From Rhodothermus bifroesti (lineage in GTDB: Bacteria > Bacteroidota > Rhodothermia > Rhodothermales > Rhodothermaceae), in the NCBI RefSeq assembly GCF_017908595.1, contig NZ_JAGKTL010000003.1, forward strand, positions 186,001 through 250,000: DNA of 64,000 nucleotides, written 5' to 3'. A program made the translations under genes and the position numbers. The notes below the pieces were generated by a model. The model saw only the letters and a program-made list of their open reading frames with translations. It did no database searches and had not been told where the DNA came from. Of this stretch, positions 63,368 through 64,000 are shown one piece after another. Numbering within the stretch: position 1 is the first letter of the stretch; the number at the start of each line of letters is the position of its first letter.

Positions 63368-64000
63368 ATGATGTTACAGGTTGCGCATCTGACCAAAACC
63401 TTCCAGAGCGGCTCGCGGGTGCTGACCGTTTTAGAGGACGTTTCATTTAGCGTGACTGAAGGCGAAACCTGCGCGATTGTGGGTCCTTCGGGCAGCGGTA
63501 AAACGACCTTGCTGGGCTTGTGTGCCGGACTGGACCTGCCTACGTCGGGAAAGGTGTGGCTGGACGGTCATGATCTAACCGTGCTCAACGAAGATGCGCG
63601 GGCTGCTCTGCGTAATCGGTTGGTGGGATTTGTCTTTCAGACCTTCCAGCTCTTGCCTACGCTGACGGCGCTGGAGAACGTAATGGTGCCGGCTGAGCTA
63701 CAGGGCGACCGTAAGGCGCGCCAACGTGCCATGGCGTTGCTCGAACGGGTAGGGCTTGCCGATCGAATGCACCACTACCCACGGCAGCTTTCTGGAGGAG
63801 AGCAGCAAAGGGTAGCGCTGGCCCGAGCGTTTATGAATCAGCCGCGCATCCTATTTGCTGACGAACCTACAGGCAACCTAGACGCAGAGACCGGCGCTGT
63901 TATCGAAGCTCTGCTGTTTGAGCTCAATGCCACAGCAGGCACGACGCTGGTTATCGTTACCCATAACCTGGAACTGGCGCAACGGACCGGACGCATCCTG
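63368..64000 (+). CDS. ABC transporter ATPase, YbbA/LolD type (runs off window)
   Basis: Open from the ATG at 63368 (a second ATG follows at 63371) to the window end, 211 codons. It shows Walker A GPSGSGKT (residues 39-46), Q-loop FVFQTFQLLPTLTALENVMV, signature LSGGEQQRVALARAFMNQPR, Walker B LFADEPTGNLD and the H-loop VTHN. This is the MacB/LolD/YbbA clade, which works with permeases of lipoprotein or lysophospholipid export. The divergent TesA-like gene supports YbbA over LolD. The permease (YbbP-like) should lie beyond the window. Confidence 0.93.
   Translation, partial: MMLQVAHLTKTFQSGSRVLTVLEDVSFSVTEGETCAIVGPSGSGKTTLLGLCAGLDLPTSGKVWLDGHDLTVLNEDARAALRNRLVGFVFQTFQLLPTLTALENVMVPAELQGDRKARQRAMALLERVGLADRMHHYPRQLSGGEQQRVALARAFMNQPRILFADEPTGNLDAETGAVIEALLFELNATAGTTLVIVTHNLELAQRTGRIL

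Overview
The window reads like a chromosomal segment of a Rhodothermota (Rhodothermus-like) bacterium, a deep relative of the Bacteroidota. The signs are several proteins with type IX secretion (T9SS) C-terminal sorting domains, a PorV/PorQ-type outer-membrane protein, a TonB receptor with a carboxypeptidase-regulatory N-domain, a run of periplasmic amidohydrolases typical of this group, and a mid-to-high-50s GC content judged by eye. Taxonomy is inferred from protein character, not from a search. Genes are densely packed with frequent ATGA or TGATG overlaps, and the promoters I can see look like sigma-70 sites (TTGACA-17-TATAAT type).

Left part (1-39,300), mostly housekeeping. A threonine dehydratase start runs off the left edge. 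It is followed by an outer-membrane protein, a DUF4342 protein, two PH-domain membrane proteins, inorganic pyrophosphatase, a PabB-PabC fusion for folate synthesis, a cNMP/CBS/DUF294 protein, an NSS transporter, a CNNM/CorC-type protein and PurF. Next come gamma-glutamyltransferase, three tandem amidohydrolases (two with degraded metal-binding motifs), an orphan Phd antitoxin in an AT-rich patch, an AAA ATPase, class I aldolase, an MnmC2-like oxidase, a thiamine cluster thiO-S-G-E-D, tRNA-Arg(ACG), glycerol kinase with a GntP permease, and an esterase. AbgT and an S9 peptidase close this part. A rearrangement scar at 32,427-33,405 carries remnants of a SorC-type regulator and of LutB facing each other.

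Right part (39,400-62,521) is the most interesting: about 23 kb, twelve genes on one strand with gaps of 61 bp or less. A LacI regulator sits behind a consensus promoter overlapped by the first of two identical 16-bp operators. Then come a CBM9-like T9SS protein, a TonB receptor without SusD, a very large T9SS protein, a PorV-like protein, a T9SS-exported PF10091 glucanase, a GH3 beta-glucosidase, a lipoprotein PF10091 glucanase, a sugar ABC importer (binding protein plus two permeases, no ATPase) and a 1,123-residue GH94 phosphorylase. That phosphorylase resembles the phosphorylase half of cyclic beta-1,2-glucan synthase and has the length of 1,2-beta-oligoglucan phosphorylase.

My reading is a complete beta-1,2-glucan (sophoran) utilisation locus. 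T9SS-delivered GH144-like endoglucanase would cut polymer at the surface, TonB would move oligosaccharides to the periplasm, and the lipoprotein glucanase and GH3 would trim them. The ABC importer would bring sophoro-oligosaccharides into the cytoplasm, where GH94 would phosphorolyse them to glucose 1-phosphate. The cytoplasmic half matches the known Listeria innocua gene set; joined to a T9SS/TonB surface half it appears to be a hybrid worth testing. The window ends with a divergent tesA-like lipoprotein and the start of a ybbA-like ABC ATPase.
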